NCBI RefSeq assembly: GCF_001634365.1
Contig: NZ_CP014578.1
Coordinates: 1,054,001-1,118,000 of the forward strand
Length of the DNA: 64,000 nt
Reading direction: 5' to 3'
Source of the DNA: Paraburkholderia phytofirmans OLGA172
GTDB lineage: Bacteria > Pseudomonadota > Gammaproteobacteria > Burkholderiales > Burkholderiaceae
Shown here: piece after piece, positions 45,912-54,900 of the stretch
How the letters are laid out: every line of letters begins with the position of its first letter
Position numbering within the stretch: the stretch's first letter is position 1
Made by a program: the position numbers and the translations under genes
The notes under the pieces: generated by a model
Database searches by the model: none
Seen by the model: only the letters and a program-made list of their open reading frames with translations
What the model was told of the DNA's origin: nothing

Positions 45912-46388
45912 TTATTTCTGCCCGCACTCCATACTCTGCATACCTTGCTGAATCTGTTCCGGGGTCAGGTCGCGCTTATGCGTGGCGAGCGACCAGCTGT
46001 GGCCGAACGGGTCCTTCAACTGGCCGTAGCGGTCGCCCCAGAACATGTCGGCAAGCGGCATGGCGACCGTCGCGCCGGCCTCGACGGCCTGCTTGAAACT
46101 GGCGTCGACGTCTTCGACGTAGTGGTGAATCGTGACCGGCGTGCCTTTTAGCGCGTTTGGGCCCAGCGCGTTGTGGTCAGGCCATTCGTCGGTCAGCATC
46201 AGCATGGAGTCGCCGATTTTCAGGCAGGCGTGCATCACTTTGCCGCCGGGACCGGGCAGGCGGTATTGCTCGACGGCGTTGAAAGCCTTGGTGTAGAACG
46301 CGATGGCTTCCGCGGCGTTGGCGCAAATCAGATACGGGGTCAGCGAGTGCATCCCGTCCGGGATCGGTTTGACAGCGGGGCTGGACAT
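45912..46388 (-). CDS. VOC-superfamily glyoxalase/bleomycin-resistance-like protein (PhnB type)
   Basis: A 158-residue VOC protein: HSLTPYLICANAAEAIAFYTKAF, GKVMHACLKIGDSMLMLTDE, the repeated beta-alpha-beta module with MFWGDRYGQLKDPFGHSWSLATH. That last motif is typical of YdhR/PhnB-type proteins. AAGGAG nine bases before the ATG at 46388 decides the start; the longer reading from 46454 adds a hydrophobic leader without support. Substrate unknown. First gene of a probable two-gene VOC operon. Confidence 0.88.
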   Translation of the reverse strand: MSSPAVKPIPDGMHSLTPYLICANAAEAIAFYTKAFNAVEQYRLPGPGGKVMHACLKIGDSMLMLTDEWPDHNALGPNALKGTPVTIHHYVEDVDASFKQAVEAGATVAMPLADMFWGDRYGQLKDPFGHSWSLATHKRDLTPEQIQQGMQSMECGQK

Positions 46389-46643
46389 GACGGCGACTCC
46401 TTGAAGTAACAGGTTTGTGAGTTGAAAGACCGACTGCGTGAGCCAGGCCTTCAACGTTACGACGAGTGCGTCGCGTTTGAATCGACACTCCGGAAAAAAT
46501 ATTTTTTAAGCACGCCCGTGCGGCGTGGGTGTGGGTGTGGACGTCTGCGTGGACATCTGCGCGGGCGCAGGCGCGTGCACGGGCGTGCGGCGCAGGTCGC
46601 CGCGCGGATTCAATCGGCCGGATTGTCTTCTCCCGGCGTTATT

Positions 46644-48296
46644 TCAACCGGCAGGATTGTCGTCATCCGGCGGCGCGGCGGGGGTGGACGGTGCCGACGG
46701 CGTCGCTGCTGCGCCGCCTGGCGCGCCGAGGACGCTGATCTGGAACGTCGAGGTTGCCGCGAGCGATTGCAGCGTCGCGTCTTCCGGAATGTGTTCGAAC
46801 AGCGGCAGGATCACCGAGCCGCCGATCACCGCGCGCCGGCTATTGTCGGCCGGCCGCAAACCCCATACGTCCTGGTAGACCACCGGCACGGCGACTCCGT
46901 TGCGGGTCGTGTTGCCGATGTACAGCATCACATGGCCGCTGATGTAGATCAGCGTGCGCAATGGTTCGCCATGCTGGGCGAGGTAGTCGAGCCGTTGCGC
47001 CGGCGTCGAGCCGGAAAGATCGATCATGCGTCCCGCGCTCATTTGCGTCGACGAATGGCGTGGCAGCCACACGCCGAACGTCGCGAAGATGCTTTGCAGT
47101 TCCGACGAACAATCGTTGTAGAGACCGCTATTGCCCCAGCCGTACGGCCGCCCGATCAGCGTTTTCATCAGCATTGCCAGATGCCGCGGGGTCGCGGCGA
47201 GCGGCATGGGAGCGATCTGCGCATCGCTCAGGTGGGCGGTGCGGATGATCGCCTGGCCGTCGACGTCGCGGGCCGGGACCAGGAGTTTGCGGGCGGCGGG
47301 GGCGCCGGCGGCTTCGCTTGCGGTTTTGCCAGCCTGTGTTGCGGGCCGCATGGCGTTGTCTGGCACGAGCGGCAGCAGCGTGCCGGCGGGCGCGTCGAAG
47401 CGGAACACGCCGCGGCTGTCGCGCACCGGCGCCGAGGCAGCTGTCACCGCGCCCAGTGACCTCGCGGTGGCAGCGCGCCACGTGTCGACGAAGGCGTCGT
47501 CGGTCATGCCGACGCCGTCGCTGCGCACCCAGCCTTGCACGTCGGGCGTTTGCACGTAGCGCCACGCGCCGTCGACGCTGCTGCCCAGCACATACAGCGG
47601 CGTGCCGGGGCGTACTGCCGAGATCTGAAGGTTGTCGAACGGATAGCCTTCGCCGGCCAGGCGGTGATCGTAAAACGACGGGTCCATGGTCGGCAGTTCG
47701 CGCACCATCAGGTTGCTGGTGGCAATTGCGCGGCGTGCGGGCTTGTAGACGACCTCCTGCGTGAACTGGCCGACCGCCATGTTTTGCGCGATGGTGTCGA
47801 TCCACGCCTTGTCGTGCGGCCGGAAATTTTCGCCGTAGCCGAGCGCCGCGCCGCTTTTGCCGGTGTTGTCGAACTTGTCGATGCGGCGCTGCTGCAGCGC
47901 GACAATGTCCGCGCCTTGCTGACGGTAGACGCGCATCGTCACGTAAGCGGAATTCCACGGCGACGGCGCGGCCGTGCCGGTGCCGAAATAGCGTGCGTAG
48001 AGGGCGCTGAAGTGCGCCTGCTGATCCGCGGGGCTCAGGAACGGCTGGTCGTAGCCGGGGCTGTCCGGTTCGAGCCAGTGGTCGACGTTCTGGTCGTAAT
48101 TGGCGATTGGGAACAACGCGACCGTGTCGACGCGCGCGTGGGCGTCGCGGGTCGGCGACGGATTGCTGCAGGCGGTGAACGTAGCAGCGGCTGCAAGGGC
48201 GGCGCATAACGTGGCGGCACGGCGGGCGTGCGGCAAGCGGGCGGCGAGGCGTGTGGCAAAGCGTGCAGCAGTGGGGGGCAGGGCGGCGACAGGCAT
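46644..48296 (-). CDS. SH3 and NlpC/P60 domain lipoprotein (C40 peptidase)
   Basis: A 550-residue envelope protein. The N-terminal signal ends in the lipobox-like AAATFTAC. Residues 60-220 match the SH3b1/NLPC_P60 N-terminal region (WNSAYVTMRVYRQQGADIVA; TIAQNMAVGQFTQEVVY), then SH3-like segments (GTPLYVLGSSVDGAWRYVQT; VQGWVRSDGVG). The C40 domain has catalytic Cys in YNDCSSELQSIFATFG and His in SGHVMLYIG. Family members cleave peptidoglycan stem peptides. The C-terminus is a Pro/Ala-rich tail. It follows no obvious operon partner. Confidence 0.88.
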   Translation of the reverse strand: MPVAALPPTAARFATRLAARLPHARRAATLCAALAAAATFTACSNPSPTRDAHARVDTVALFPIANYDQNVDHWLEPDSPGYDQPFLSPADQQAHFSALYARYFGTGTAAPSPWNSAYVTMRVYRQQGADIVALQQRRIDKFDNTGKSGAALGYGENFRPHDKAWIDTIAQNMAVGQFTQEVVYKPARRAIATSNLMVRELPTMDPSFYDHRLAGEGYPFDNLQISAVRPGTPLYVLGSSVDGAWRYVQTPDVQGWVRSDGVGMTDDAFVDTWRAATARSLGAVTAASAPVRDSRGVFRFDAPAGTLLPLVPDNAMRPATQAGKTASEAAGAPAARKLLVPARDVDGQAIIRTAHLSDAQIAPMPLAATPRHLAMLMKTLIGRPYGWGNSGLYNDCSSELQSIFATFGVWLPRHSSTQMSAGRMIDLSGSTPAQRLDYLAQHGEPLRTLIYISGHVMLYIGNTTRNGVAVPVVYQDVWGLRPADNSRRAVIGGSVILPLFEHIPEDATLQSLAATSTFQISVLGAPGGAAATPSAPSTPAAPPDDDNPAG

Positions 48297-48664
48297 GGAG
48301 TTCGGCGGTGATGGTCCAAGGGCACGATGATACGGTGTCGCGCGAGGCGCCGGGCGGTGGATGCTTGCTGCATCGACGCGGAACGAGCTAGCCAGGCGTT
48401 CTCACGCTTACAGGTTACTCGCGGGCATGAGCGCCACGTTGCGCGACACGGCGGCGGCATGAAGCCAATTGCCTGCGCTGTGCCTGCACGGCGTTATGAG
48501 TGTATTTACACAACGCTTATGTGTTTTCATTGAGGTTCGAATCGTCAATTACGCTGTGCCATACCGCACTCACGCACAAGCGGCCGCGCAGGCCGGGTGT
48601 TTCGTTACGCTCGACACATCGCCTCGAATCGTCTTTCACGAGGCTCCACAACCAGGAGAACAAC
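48297..48664. other. intergenic, C40 peptidase/molbindin divergent region
   Basis: 368 bases between divergent genes. Promoters presumably lie here. A GGAG site precedes the molbindin ATG. Nothing else supported. Confidence 0.4.
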
Positions 48665-49087
48665 ATGCAAACCAGCGCACGCAATCAATTCGCCGGCGAA
48701 GTCGCCGAAGTCAAACACGGCGCCGTGAACGACGAAGTCACGTTGCGCACCCCGGACGGTCTCGAGATCGTTGCGATCATCACACACGGCAGCGCGACAT
48801 CGCTCGGTCTCGCTGCAGGTAAGAAGGCATTTGCGCTGGTCAAGGCGTCGTCGGTGATCGTGATGGTCGACGTGGCGAAGAGCCAGGTGTCGGCGCGCAA
48901 CTGCATCGCCGGCACCGTGTCGGCGGTGACCAGGGGTGCTGTGAATTCGGAAGTGACGATCGCCGCAGGCGGCGCGCAGATCGCCGCGATTATCACCAAC
49001 GAAAGCGTCGACCGCCTCGGCCTTGCGAACGGCAAAGCGGCGACGGCGATCTTCAAGGCATCGAGCGTGATCGTCGGCGTCGAATAA
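48665..49087 (+). CDS. molbindin: tandem TOBE-domain molybdate-binding protein
   Basis: A 140-residue protein of two Mop/TOBE repeats: SARNQFAGEVAEVKHGAVND...ALVKASSVIVMVD and SARNCIAGTVSAVTRGAVNS...AIFKASSVIVGVE. Each repeat is about 68 residues with the ligand-contacting SARNxxxG start and the KASSVI strand. Such ModG/molbindins store or buffer molybdate in the cytoplasm. AGGAG lies a few bases before ATG 48665. No modABC transporter is next to it. Confidence 0.9.
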   Translation: MQTSARNQFAGEVAEVKHGAVNDEVTLRTPDGLEIVAIITHGSATSLGLAAGKKAFALVKASSVIVMVDVAKSQVSARNCIAGTVSAVTRGAVNSEVTIAAGGAQIAAIITNESVDRLGLANGKAATAIFKASSVIVGVE

Positions 49088-49265
49088 CGATCGCTGCGTG
49101 GCGCTGCCCACCGGCTTAACGTCTGGACAAAGCCATCAGGCCGCACGCAGAGCGGGCGGAAAGAGGGCGGCATGCGCAGTGCGGCGTGCCGTGAAGGAAA
49201 CGGCGGCTTGCTTTACACTGCAGGCCTCGCTGCTCCTCTTTCCCGCTTTCATCACGGACACCGTC

Positions 49266-49766
49266 ATGTTCGAAGTCTCCTCCGCCTCGCATCTCCCCAA
49301 AGCCGCGCAATACGAAGAGCTGGTCGCCCAGGCGCGCGCGCTGCTCGCCGGTGAAACCGACTGGATCGCCAACGCCGCGAATTTCTCCGCTTTCGTGTTC
49401 CATTCGCTGAGCGATCTGAACTGGGCCGGTTTCTATTTCCACGATGGCCGCGAGCTGGTGGTCGGGCCGTTCCAGGGCAAGCCTGCTTGCGTACGCATCG
49501 CGCTCGGCAAGGGCGTGTGCGGCACGGCAGCGCTTACCCGTCAGACGCAAGTGGTGCGAGACGTGCATGAATTCCCCGGCCATATTGCCTGCGATTCGGC
49601 ATCGCAATCCGAAATCGTCGTGCCGCTCGTCGCACCGGACGGCACGCTGATCGGCGTGTGGGATGTCGACAGCCCGGTCGTCGCGCGCTTCGACGCAGAA
49701 GACGCGAAGGGCATGGAAGCGCTATGCGCAGCGTTTATCGAAGCCGCTCTGCCGCGCGCGTCGTAG
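49266..49766 (+). CDS. msrC: GAF-domain free methionine-(R)-sulfoxide reductase
   Basis: A 166-residue single GAF-domain protein. It shows SDLNWAGFYFHDGRELVVGP and the three family cysteines, in GKPACVRIALGKGVCGTAA and FPGHIACDSASQSEIVVP, ending LIGVWDVDSP. The cysteines carry out fRMsr catalysis, reducing free methionine-R-sulfoxide. ATG at 49266 (MFEVSSASHLPKA) is preferred; the 56-residue upstream extension is not protein-like. Confidence 0.92.
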   Translation: MFEVSSASHLPKAAQYEELVAQARALLAGETDWIANAANFSAFVFHSLSDLNWAGFYFHDGRELVVGPFQGKPACVRIALGKGVCGTAALTRQTQVVRDVHEFPGHIACDSASQSEIVVPLVAPDGTLIGVWDVDSPVVARFDAEDAKGMEALCAAFIEAALPRAS

Positions 49767-49926
49767 GCGTTTCAGGAAAGGCTGATCCAGCGGTGCGGCG
49801 GCACCCTATGCTGTTTCGTACATAGACTAGATGCACTTCAGGGGATAGGTCGGCGGACCTCATCCCGCTATCGTTCTCTCCACGCGCTCAAGACACCCCG
49901 AAGGCAGTTCCCTTGGGGGACAGCAC

Positions 49927-50380
49927 ATGAGCGCGACGAACCCCCACCAGGTTTTGGAGACATGCGTGAGTTCCGCCACCGTTGCCCCGCTGACATTTCA
50001 ACGCTCCCTCGCTTTACCCCGCAATTGCACCTTCGATAGCCACGACTGGGAGATTCTCAGCCGCTACTGGCATCCGGTGGCGTTCGCCGCCGACGTGACC
50101 GATAAACCCATCAGCGTGACGCTGCTCGACGAACTCTTGGTCGTGTTCCGTTCCGCTCGAACGGCCAACTGGTGAGCGCACGCGACATCTGTCCGCATCG
50201 CGGCGCGCCGCTTAGCCAGGGGGCGACAACGGCAACATCGTGTGCCAGTATCACGACCTCGCGTCCGTTTGCGACGGCAAGTGCAAGCACCTTCCGTCGC
50301 AAACGGACGAAGGCGTTGAAGGCCGGTGTGCGTTGGGTCATGAGGCGCGGAGTATCCCCGCAATAGCGAACGCTTTATGA
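49927..50380 (+). pseudogene. Rieske [2Fe-2S] oxygenase alpha-subunit remnant, two frameshifts and truncated
   Basis: Three frames are needed. ATG 49927 gives LSRYWHPVAFAADVTDKPIS and stops at 50175. The next frame carries SARDICPHRGAPLSQG (Cys-x-His of the Rieske site). The third carries DNGNIVCQYHDL (second Cys-x2-His) and CDGKCKHLPSQTDEG, ending TGA at 50378-50380. The Rieske domain is otherwise intact, but the large catalytic iron domain is gone. Intact relatives are ring-hydroxylating dioxygenases or O-demethylases. Confidence 0.8.
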
Positions 50381-50623
50381 GGTGCGCGATGACGGGCGTG
50401 CCGCAGCCGGAACTGGGGAATACACCGAGGGAAACGATTCGCGCCGGGAATGCGCGGCTGGCGCGGCGGCTCCGGCCAGGGAAAGCCGCTATCATGCTCA
50501 CGGTTACCCGGCGGATTGGACCGAATCGGCCGGCTTTGCCAGTTGCGCCGTACGCGACAAGAAAAACGCTCAATCGCTTTCCTCATTCGTTTTAAATAAC
50601 CAGGAAATTCAAAGGCCGGCGCG

Positions 50624-52333
50624 ATGCAAGATCACCACTACGCCGAAGCGCGCACACGCGACGCCGCGCTTTCAGCGGCGCCATACGGCATGTTCGTCTG
50701 CATGGCCGACGGCACGTTCGACTCGGTCAATGCTGCTTTCGAAAAGCTCACCGGTTTTACCGCCGCGGAATTGATCGGCCGGTGCACCTTTGAGTCCTTG
50801 CACGACCCGGCCGAACTCGCGAGGCGGCGTGCCGAATTGCCGCCGCTGTCGGCGGTAGGCTCGCGCTATGAAGGCGAATGGACCTATGTGCGGCGCAACG
50901 GCGCCCCGATTCGCGTGGTGTTCGCGTTGGCGCCGCTCGCCGCCGAGCCGGCGTATCCCGGCGGGGTAGCCATGGGGCCCGCCCGCTATGTCGGCATGGC
51001 CATTGACATGACGCGTTACGCGCAATCCGAAGCGCGCCTGTGGTACGTCGCGCATCATGACGGCGTGACCCGCCTGCCGAATCAGACGCTGTTTACCGAA
51101 CGCCTCGAGCTGACGATCGCGCGCTGTCGGAGAAGCGGCAACGGCTTTACGGTGCTGATCGCCGAGCTCGATCATTTACGCAAGCTGCGCGATGCGCTCG
51201 GTTTGCATGCGGCCGAACTGGTGTTGCAGATCGTCGGCGAGCGGCTGCGCGGTCTCTTTCCCAACGACGGTACGATTGCCTCGATCGGTGGCACGCAATT
51301 CGCGCTGCTGATCAATGAGACCGGCGCGGCGGCCGATGCTTTCGCGGCTGAGGCACTGGGTCGCATCGCCGAATCGATCGACTACGCGGGCACCGCGCTG
51401 AACATCACGGCGAGTATCGGCATCGTCGCCTATCCTGCCGACGGCGCCGATGCGCCGACGCTGATGCGCCGCGCGGGCGTGGCGTTGTCGGCGGCTTCGG
51501 CGGTGAGCGGCAGCGCGGTGCGGCGCTTTTCCACCGCGCTCGAAGGCCAGGCGGCGCGCCGCTTCGAACTGGGGGCGATGCTGCGCGAAGCGCTCGAACG
51601 TCAGCAACTGCATCTCGTGTATCAACCGCAGGTGACGCTCGCCAACGGACGCATCGCGCAAGTGGAGACGCTGCTGCGCTGGAATCATCCGCAGCGTGGT
51701 TTGATCAGTCCGGTCGAATTCGTGCCGGTTGCGGAAGAGTCGGGGCTGATCGAGCAGATCGGCGAGTGGGTGATCCGTACCGCGTGCCGCGACGCCGGCA
51801 AATTGCTGCGGCTCACCGGAACCTTGCCACGGGTCGCGGTGAACGTGTCGCCGCAGCAGTTCCAGCAGCACAATCTGTTCGAGACGATCCGCGAGGCGCT
51901 CGAAGATGCCGCGCTCGATCCGTCGTACCTTGAAGTGGAAATCACTGAGGGCGTGCTGCTCGGCGATACCGAGCAGGCGTTGCAGACGCTGCATGCGTTG
52001 CGCGAATTGGGCGTTGAGGTCGCAGTGGATGACTTCGGCACCGGCTATTCGAGTCTCGCCTATCTCACGCGTTTTCCGCTGAACCGCCTGAAAATCGATC
52101 GCTCGTTTGTGATGCGCATGAGTACCGAGCCGCAATGCGCAGCGCTCGTCGGCGCCATTATCGCCATGGCGCATGCGTTAAAGCTGCGGGTGACGGCCGA
52201 GGGCGTGGAGACGGCCGAACAGGCCGCGCAACTGGAAGCGCTCGGCTGCGACGAGGCGCAAGGATTCTGGTTTTCGCGGCCCATCACCATCGCGGCGTTG
52301 CGCAATTTGCTGAAGCCGTTGGGCTCCGCTTGA
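50624..52333 (+). CDS. PAS-GGDEF(degenerate)-EAL cyclic-di-GMP signalling protein
   Basis: A 569-residue cytoplasmic protein. PAS domain at about 10-130 (SAAPYGMFVCMADGTFDSVN, ELIGRCTFESL). A GGDEF-like domain at about 145-310 reads SIGGTQFALL where GGDEF is expected, so cyclase activity is unlikely. The EAL domain at about 320-565 has QVETLLRWNHP (ETL for EAL), VAVNVSPQQFQ, EVEITEGVLL, VDDFGTGYSSLAYL and LKIDRSFV. The metal-binding acidic residues appear present, so c-di-GMP phosphodiesterase activity is likely. Ligand of the PAS domain unknown. Confidence 0.92.
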   Translation: MQDHHYAEARTRDAALSAAPYGMFVCMADGTFDSVNAAFEKLTGFTAAELIGRCTFESLHDPAELARRRAELPPLSAVGSRYEGEWTYVRRNGAPIRVVFALAPLAAEPAYPGGVAMGPARYVGMAIDMTRYAQSEARLWYVAHHDGVTRLPNQTLFTERLELTIARCRRSGNGFTVLIAELDHLRKLRDALGLHAAELVLQIVGERLRGLFPNDGTIASIGGTQFALLINETGAAADAFAAEALGRIAESIDYAGTALNITASIGIVAYPADGADAPTLMRRAGVALSAASAVSGSAVRRFSTALEGQAARRFELGAMLREALERQQLHLVYQPQVTLANGRIAQVETLLRWNHPQRGLISPVEFVPVAEESGLIEQIGEWVIRTACRDAGKLLRLTGTLPRVAVNVSPQQFQQHNLFETIREALEDAALDPSYLEVEITEGVLLGDTEQALQTLHALRELGVEVAVDDFGTGYSSLAYLTRFPLNRLKIDRSFVMRMSTEPQCAALVGAIIAMAHALKLRVTAEGVETAEQAAQLEALGCDEAQGFWFSRPITIAALRNLLKPLGSA

Positions 52334-52423
52334 CGATCCGGCTGACGTTGGCAATCCCGCTGCCAACTTGAAGCCGCGGTCCTTCAGTCGCCGCAGCGCG
52401 TCGCCTAGCTAAGCGCACAAGAG

Positions 52424-52446
52424 AAAGGGGCCGATTGGCCCCTTTT
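52424..52446. terminator. bidirectional intrinsic terminator
   Basis: AAAGGGGCC pairs with GGCCCCTTTT across GATT. It sits between the EAL gene and the convergent phasin gene, with A- and T-runs suited to both directions. Confidence 0.88.
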
Positions 52447-52472
52447 CGTTGGATCGCGTTTCTGCGTGGGAC

Positions 52473-52982
52473 TCAGCGTGCAGCGTCATCCGCGACAGCG
52501 ATCGCCGTGCCGGCCATGCCGGATACCCGCTTGATGCTGTCCTGGATCACGTTGCCGGAATGGATCATCGAGGCCATTACGGATTGCATCGCGCCAAACG
52601 CGCTATCCGGGCTGAGCGGCGCGGTCTGGCCGAAGCCCGAACCAAACTGCGCCACGCTGGCGCCGAACTCTTCGCGCAGCGATTCGCCGGCCTTGGTCAA
52701 CGCCGCAGTGAATTGCGCGTCGATTTCTTTGACGTGCTGCGCATACGACAAGGTGCGTTGAACCAGTTGCTGCTGCACATCGGCCACGCCGGCGAACGGC
52801 GCGGTGTTGAACTGGCCGGCCGCCAAGGCATTCTTGCTTTCGGTGACCGTCGCCTTCAGGGCCGCGAGATTGAGTTCGCCGAGTTTTTGCAGGCACGCCA
52901 GTCCATCGAGTTGCAAGGTGGTGAAGATGTTCAAGGTGCGTTGGCCAAAGGCGGCGCTATGTTCGATCGCGGGGCTGTGCAT
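52473..52982 (-). CDS. phaP: phasin (PHB granule-associated protein)
   Basis: A 169-residue helical protein: FGQRTLNIFTTLQLDGLACLQKLGELNLAALKATVTES, then HVKEIDAQFTAALTKAGESL and GNVIQDSIKRVSGMAG. This amphipathic, cysteine-poor pattern is the phasin_2 family, which coats polyhydroxyalkanoate granules. GGAG six bases before ATG 52982 sets the start and rejects the longer reading. It lies downstream of the depolymerase gene on the same strand, consistent with a PHB locus. Confidence 0.88.
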   Translation of the reverse strand: MHSPAIEHSAAFGQRTLNIFTTLQLDGLACLQKLGELNLAALKATVTESKNALAAGQFNTAPFAGVADVQQQLVQRTLSYAQHVKEIDAQFTAALTKAGESLREEFGASVAQFGSGFGQTAPLSPDSAFGAMQSVMASMIHSGNVIQDSIKRVSGMAGTAIAVADDAAR

Positions 52983-53160
52983 GGTGATCTCCAAAGTGAC
53001 CTGGTGCAGGCGCCCAAAGGATTTCGGAGGCCAGGTCTCGCACGAGACGGCAGGTCGACGCGGCGCAGTGATTTTGCTGCGCTGCAACATGAGTCACTTT
53101 ATACCTTTGCGGCAGGAAGTACAGCGTTTTCGCCAAGATGATTTGTCAGTTGAATGGTGC

Positions 53161-54294
53161 TCAGTGCGTGCCTGACGCACGCGGATGGGCGAGAAAGAAG
53201 CGCAGCATCTCGGCCGCGGCATCGGGGCCGGCTGGGTCCGTGTACGAACCGCGCTGATTGCCGCCAGCCCATGCGTGCCCCGCGCCACGAATCAACCAGT
53301 ACTCCGCTTCGACGCCATTCGCCGTGACCAGCCGCTGCACCGTGCAAGCGCGCTGGCCACTCGCCGCACCTGTTGCATGCGATGGCGGGCTGACTGTCGT
53401 GACGCCGGCGTCGAAGCCTGCTACGAGCGCTGTGGCGTTCGAGGGATGCACCGTCGTGTCCGCATCGCCATGAAACACAATGAGCGGGCGTTGTGGCTCG
53501 ACACGTGAGCGGTTGCGATGTGTACGGCCGCCCTTCATTGCGGCGAGCGCCGTGGGCAGGTCCTTCGCGCATCCGTAGGCGAGGCCGGAATGGACACAGG
53601 CTGCCGCGTACAGGTCGGGCGAGGTCTTCAGCATGACATCCGCCATTGCACCGCCCGCCGACAGGCCCGCCACGTACACGCGCGCCGGATCGACGCGATA
53701 GCGCGCGATCACCTCACGCGTGATGCCCGCTATCAACGACGGCTCGCCCTGGTCGCGCTGCTGGTCGGCAGGTTTGAACCAGTTCCAGCATTTCGAATGA
53801 TTGGCTGCTTGCGACTGATTCGGATACACGACGATGAAGCCATGACGTTCGGCCATTTCGTTCATGCGCGTGCCAGCCGCGAAGTCGTCGGCGTTTTGCG
53901 TGCAGCCGTGCAGCATCACGATCAGCGGCAACGGTTCGCTGCGGTAGACGGCGGGGACGTAGAGCTTATATTGGCGTTGGCCCGCGCTGTTGCTGAAGGT
54001 GTGAGTGCTGAAGGTGCCGGGTGTGTCGGCGTCGAAAGTGCGCTCGGTAGTGGCGTGCGGGGTGGTGGCGGCGTGTGGTTGCGCCTGACTTTGTGCTTGA
54101 GTTTGCGCCTGCGTCCACGCTTGCGCCCATTCATTGACGCTTTGCGGCGTGCGCGGGGTTTGCGCATTGCCTGCTTTAGTCGTGCCGCCCGCAAGCGCAC
54201 GCTGTACTGCAGCGGTCGCTTCCTTCGGCCCCTTCGTGCGCAGCAGGTCGAAGGCTTCTTTCATCGACTTCAAAAAATCTTCATTCATTTTCAT
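53161..54294 (-). CDS. extracellular-type PHB depolymerase / feruloyl-esterase-like alpha/beta hydrolase
   Basis: A 377-residue protein. After a Gln/Thr/Ala-rich linker (residues 40-90) comes an alpha/beta-hydrolase: LPLIVMLHGCTQNADDFAAG (oxyanion region), the nucleophile box GLSAGGAMADVML, an aspartate in FHGDADTTVHPSN and the histidine in GAGHAWAGG. This is the short-chain PHB depolymerase family (PhaZ-like/LpqC). There is no evident signal peptide, so an intracellular oligomer hydrolase is possible. Sits between phasin and an RHH regulator on one strand. Confidence 0.87.
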   Translation of the reverse strand: MKMNEDFLKSMKEAFDLLRTKGPKEATAAVQRALAGGTTKAGNAQTPRTPQSVNEWAQAWTQAQTQAQSQAQPHAATTPHATTERTFDADTPGTFSTHTFSNSAGQRQYKLYVPAVYRSEPLPLIVMLHGCTQNADDFAAGTRMNEMAERHGFIVVYPNQSQAANHSKCWNWFKPADQQRDQGEPSLIAGITREVIARYRVDPARVYVAGLSAGGAMADVMLKTSPDLYAAACVHSGLAYGCAKDLPTALAAMKGGRTHRNRSRVEPQRPLIVFHGDADTTVHPSNATALVAGFDAGVTTVSPPSHATGAASGQRACTVQRLVTANGVEAEYWLIRGAGHAWAGGNQRGSYTDPAGPDAAAEMLRFFLAHPRASGTH

Positions 54295-54412
54295 GATCGT
54301 AGGTGACTACGTTGACTTGCATTGGGCGTGGCTAGGTCAGGCGACTAGCTTCACAGGCTCGGCCACGTGGCCGACACGTGTTCAACCATAGGATCGGCCA
54401 TGCCGGGCGCGG

Positions 54413-54838
54413 CTACCTGATGCGGCCGGCGAGCGCCGCCTTGACCGCGGGCGACGCGTGAAACGCGCCAAGCACCACGACCGATGCGATCGTGGCCGCC
54501 GCGAGTTCCGGCGGCACATCGGCTGCAATGCTGGCAAGACCGAGCACATGAATGTCCAGTCGTTCGTTCGCGGCTTGAGCGGCTTCGAGGTCCTGCCTCG
54601 AGAAGTGTTGCAAGCCGAGCACCATCGCGCGCCGGGTCACCGTTTCCGTGACGACTTGGGCGTGTACGGCGAGCTGGTTGCGGATCGCTGTACGGATCAG
54701 GTCGGTGCGGTTCGAGTAAAAACCTTCTTCGACGAGTAAGTCGATCTGGCCCAGGTCGATTGGGCCGAGGTTGATGGTGATTTTTTCGGTCTCGCCGCCT
54801 TTGGGGCGGGAGGTGTCGATGAGTTTGAGATTGGTCAT
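54413..54838 (-). CDS. ribbon-helix-helix (CopG-type) transcriptional regulator
   Basis: A 141-residue protein. ITINLGPIDLGQIDLLVEEG followed by FYSNRTDLIRTAIRNQL is a ribbon-helix-helix DNA-binding domain: one beta strand and two helices. The C-terminal half is alanine-rich and could mediate oligomerisation. ATG 54838 is preceded by GGGACAAAA. It lies 118 bp upstream of the PHB depolymerase gene on the same strand, so it probably controls that operon and itself. Repeat boxes 27-62 bp upstream of its start look like its operator. Confidence 0.85.
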   Translation of the reverse strand: MTNLKLIDTSRPKGGETEKITINLGPIDLGQIDLLVEEGFYSNRTDLIRTAIRNQLAVHAQVVTETVTRRAMVLGLQHFSRQDLEAAQAANERLDIHVLGLASIAADVPPELAAATIASVVVLGAFHASPAVKAALAGRIR

Positions 54839-54864
54839 TTTTGTCCCGTTTGGCACCAGAGCAG

Positions 54865-54900
54865 CATCCATATGCCATCCATATAACATCCAATTGGATG
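54865..54900. promoter_or_regulatory. putative RHH operator: three CATCCA boxes at 11-bp spacing
   Basis: CATCCA occurs at 54865, 54876 and 54887, each exactly 11 bp apart (one helical turn). The last copy is part of the perfect 14-bp palindrome CATCCAATTGGATG (54887-54900). Its place just upstream of a ribbon-helix-helix gene suggests autoregulation. Confidence 0.6.
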
